A stretch of DNA of 14,344 nt, taken from positions 1 through 14,344 of the forward strand of contig JAITIB010000119.1 of NCBI GenBank assembly GCA_031279675.1. The letters run 5' to 3'. Source of the stretch: Puniceicoccales bacterium. GTDB lineage: Bacteria > Verrucomicrobiota > Verrucomicrobiia > Opitutales > UBA953. Positions 13,222-14,344 of this stretch are shown in pieces. The notes below the pieces were generated by a model that saw only the letters and a list, made by a program, of their open reading frames with translations, was not told where the DNA came from and ran no database searches. The translations under genes and the position numbers were made by a program. How positions within the stretch are numbered: position 1 is the first letter of the stretch; each line of letters begins with the position of its first letter.

Positions 13222-14344
13222 TCAGGGTTGGCGGGTTTCAACCATGACCAGCGGTTCTTCGGGAACGGCGACCGGCGCGCTGCGTTGGCGGCGAGGACGG
13301 GGAGCCGGCGGGGCGGCCTCTGTTTGTTGGGCCTGGATTTTGTCGCTACTGGTCTCGATCATGACGAGGCCGCTGTTGGCGAGCACTTCGTCGATGGTTT
13401 CCGTTGCGGGGGGCGCGGGGTCTTCGACGGGAACGGCAGTTTCGGGTGGCGCTGGAATTTGCGTGGCTTCCGCCATCAGGATGATGGGGGCAAGGATGTC
13501 TTCGGGAGCATTTTCGGTTTCCGTGGAATTTCCCGGGATCGCGGAGTCCGTGGTCTCGAAGACCGTCAGCGGCATTTCCAGTTGCGGATTGGAAGGCCCG
13601 GCGGGAACGTCGTCGCATGGGACATCTGAGGACGGGGAGGCGGGCGCGATCTCGCCATGAAGCGGCTCGCCGGTCTCCACGGGCGGCGCGGAAAAGGAAA
13701 ACGCGGGCACGAGCGTGTCGTCGGCGGTTTCCATCACGGCGACTGTTTCGACGGCGGTATCGACACGATCTTTCCGTCCGCCGCGCCGTCCGCGCCGGCG
13801 GGAAGCGCCGTTCTGGCCCTCGTCTCCGGCCTTTGCCGCGTTTTCCGGCAATTGCGATTCCACGGCTTCGGCGGTAACTGGCGGCAGGGCCGGTTCTTTC
13901 TCCTTGCGTTCCGGACGCGGTTCGTTCCGCTGGCGGCGCTCGCGCGGCTTTTGCGCTTCTTCCCGCGTTGCGGGCTGAGCGGGCCTGGGTTCGCGCGCTT
14001 CCTTTGGTTCTCTCGGCGGACGCGGTTCGCGGCTCTCGCGTTCCTCGTCGCGGCGGCCATTGCGCGGGCCACGGCGATTGTCCCGCGGGCCGGCGGCGTT
14101 GCGCGGCTTCTTCTGCGGCCGGGCTTCCGGCTCGGGTTCGGCGGCGGCGGGAGCCTGGAACCAGGAGGCGATCCAGGAGAGGAATCCACCGCTTTTCTCC
14201 GGCGGCTTCTTCGAGGCTTTTTCCGCCGTTTCGGCGACGACCGGAGCCGGCTCGGGAACGATGTACTTGATCGCGGCTTCCTGGCGCACGGCCTTGGCGT
14301 CGCCGTTTTCCGGGCTGGATCGCCCGCTTCCTTCCGCGGGGGCC
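13222..14344 (-). CDS. rne: Ribonuclease E, C-terminal part only (5' end beyond the window)
   Basis: RNase E is the essential endonuclease that drives mRNA decay and rRNA maturation; its catalytic half lies outside this window. The frame is open through the right edge, so the ATG/GTG near 14289 is internal. Seen here are about 373 residues: RQEAAIKYIVPEPAPV at the start of the tail, an aromatic segment GGFLSWIASWF of the sort that may form a membrane-associating helix, a long Arg/Pro/Glu-rich RNA-binding stretch (PRDNRRGPRNGRR, then REPRPPREP), a basic block SRRRGRRGGRK, and a Pro/Glu/Thr-rich part that ends EEPLVMVETRQP. The terminal VMIET and LVMVET motifs resemble betaproteobacterial RNase E. 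The scaffold sites for PNPase or helicase cannot be assigned by eye. Confidence rests on tail style, not the catalytic domain. Confidence 0.8.
   Translation of the reverse strand, partial: APAEGSGRSSPENGDAKAVRQEAAIKYIVPEPAPVVAETAEKASKKPPEKSGGFLSWIASWFQAPAAAEPEPEARPQKKPRNAAGPRDNRRGPRNGRRDEERESREPRPPREPKEAREPRPAQPATREEAQKPRERRQRNEPRPERKEKEPALPPVTAEAVESQLPENAAKAGDEGQNGASRRRGRRGGRKDRVDTAVETVAVMETADDTLVPAFSFSAPPVETGEPLHGEIAPASPSSDVPCDDVPAGPSNPQLEMPLTVFETTDSAIPGNSTETENAPEDILAPIILMAEATQIPAPPETAVPVEDPAPPATETIDEVLANSGLVMIETSSDKIQAQQTEAAPPAPRPRRQRSAPVAVPEEPLVMVETRQP

Noticed and set aside
1..14344. tRNA or rRNA genes
   Set aside because: No cloverleaf with a GTTCGAATC-type T arm or rRNA signature was found on either strand.

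Overview
The window looks like two unrelated pieces of bacterial chromosome joined through a block of insertion-sequence DNA. Positions 1 to about 6650 carry an S10-type ribosomal protein operon with an ispF gene and an alpha/beta hydrolase upstream. Protein style, the near absence of Shine-Dalgarno motifs and an unusual operon layout suggest a Verrucomicrobiota (Opitutales-like) genome; this is an inference from pattern, not a search. From about 9500 to the end the DNA is GC-rich, genes have clear Shine-Dalgarno sites, and the content (DUF6394 protein, RCK-type potassium channel, DUF1015 protein, RNase E tail) is typical of Betaproteobacteria, probably Rhodocyclales-like. Whether the junction is a real rearrangement or an assembly chimera at a multicopy IS cannot be settled from sequence alone.

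Left region. A partial minus-strand gene of unknown function leaves the left edge and shares a CATG with the start of a membrane- or lipid-anchored alpha/beta hydrolase. The hydrolase converges on ispF (isoprenoid MEP pathway) with one base between their stops. A 300-base leader with two small hairpins precedes rpsJ, then rplC, rplD, rplW, rplB, rpsS, an extra secreted-protein gene, rplV and rpsC. The extra gene between rpsS and rplV is the most unusual point: that junction is normally uninterrupted. Most of these genes start in a CCAATG-like context rather than behind a Shine-Dalgarno. rpsC ends with a short odd tail and the rest of the operon (rplP, rpmC, rpsQ and so on) is missing.

Middle region (6651-9379). 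It holds an unexplained 120-base stretch, a decayed IS630-family element with an internal deletion, an AT-rich patch with a lipoprotein gene and the 3' end of a truncated upstream gene, and an intact-looking IS481-family element (8309-9379) with 17/21 matching terminal repeats. The IS481 has no target duplication, and its transposase frame reads out through the repeat into the truncated gene.

Right region. A small DUF6394 membrane protein and a TrkA-N/RCK potassium channel form a tight two-gene operon, followed by hairpins and a repeat-bounded segment. On the other strand the 3' part of rne (Arg/Pro-rich scaffold tail) is followed by a strong hairpin and a DUF1015 gene.
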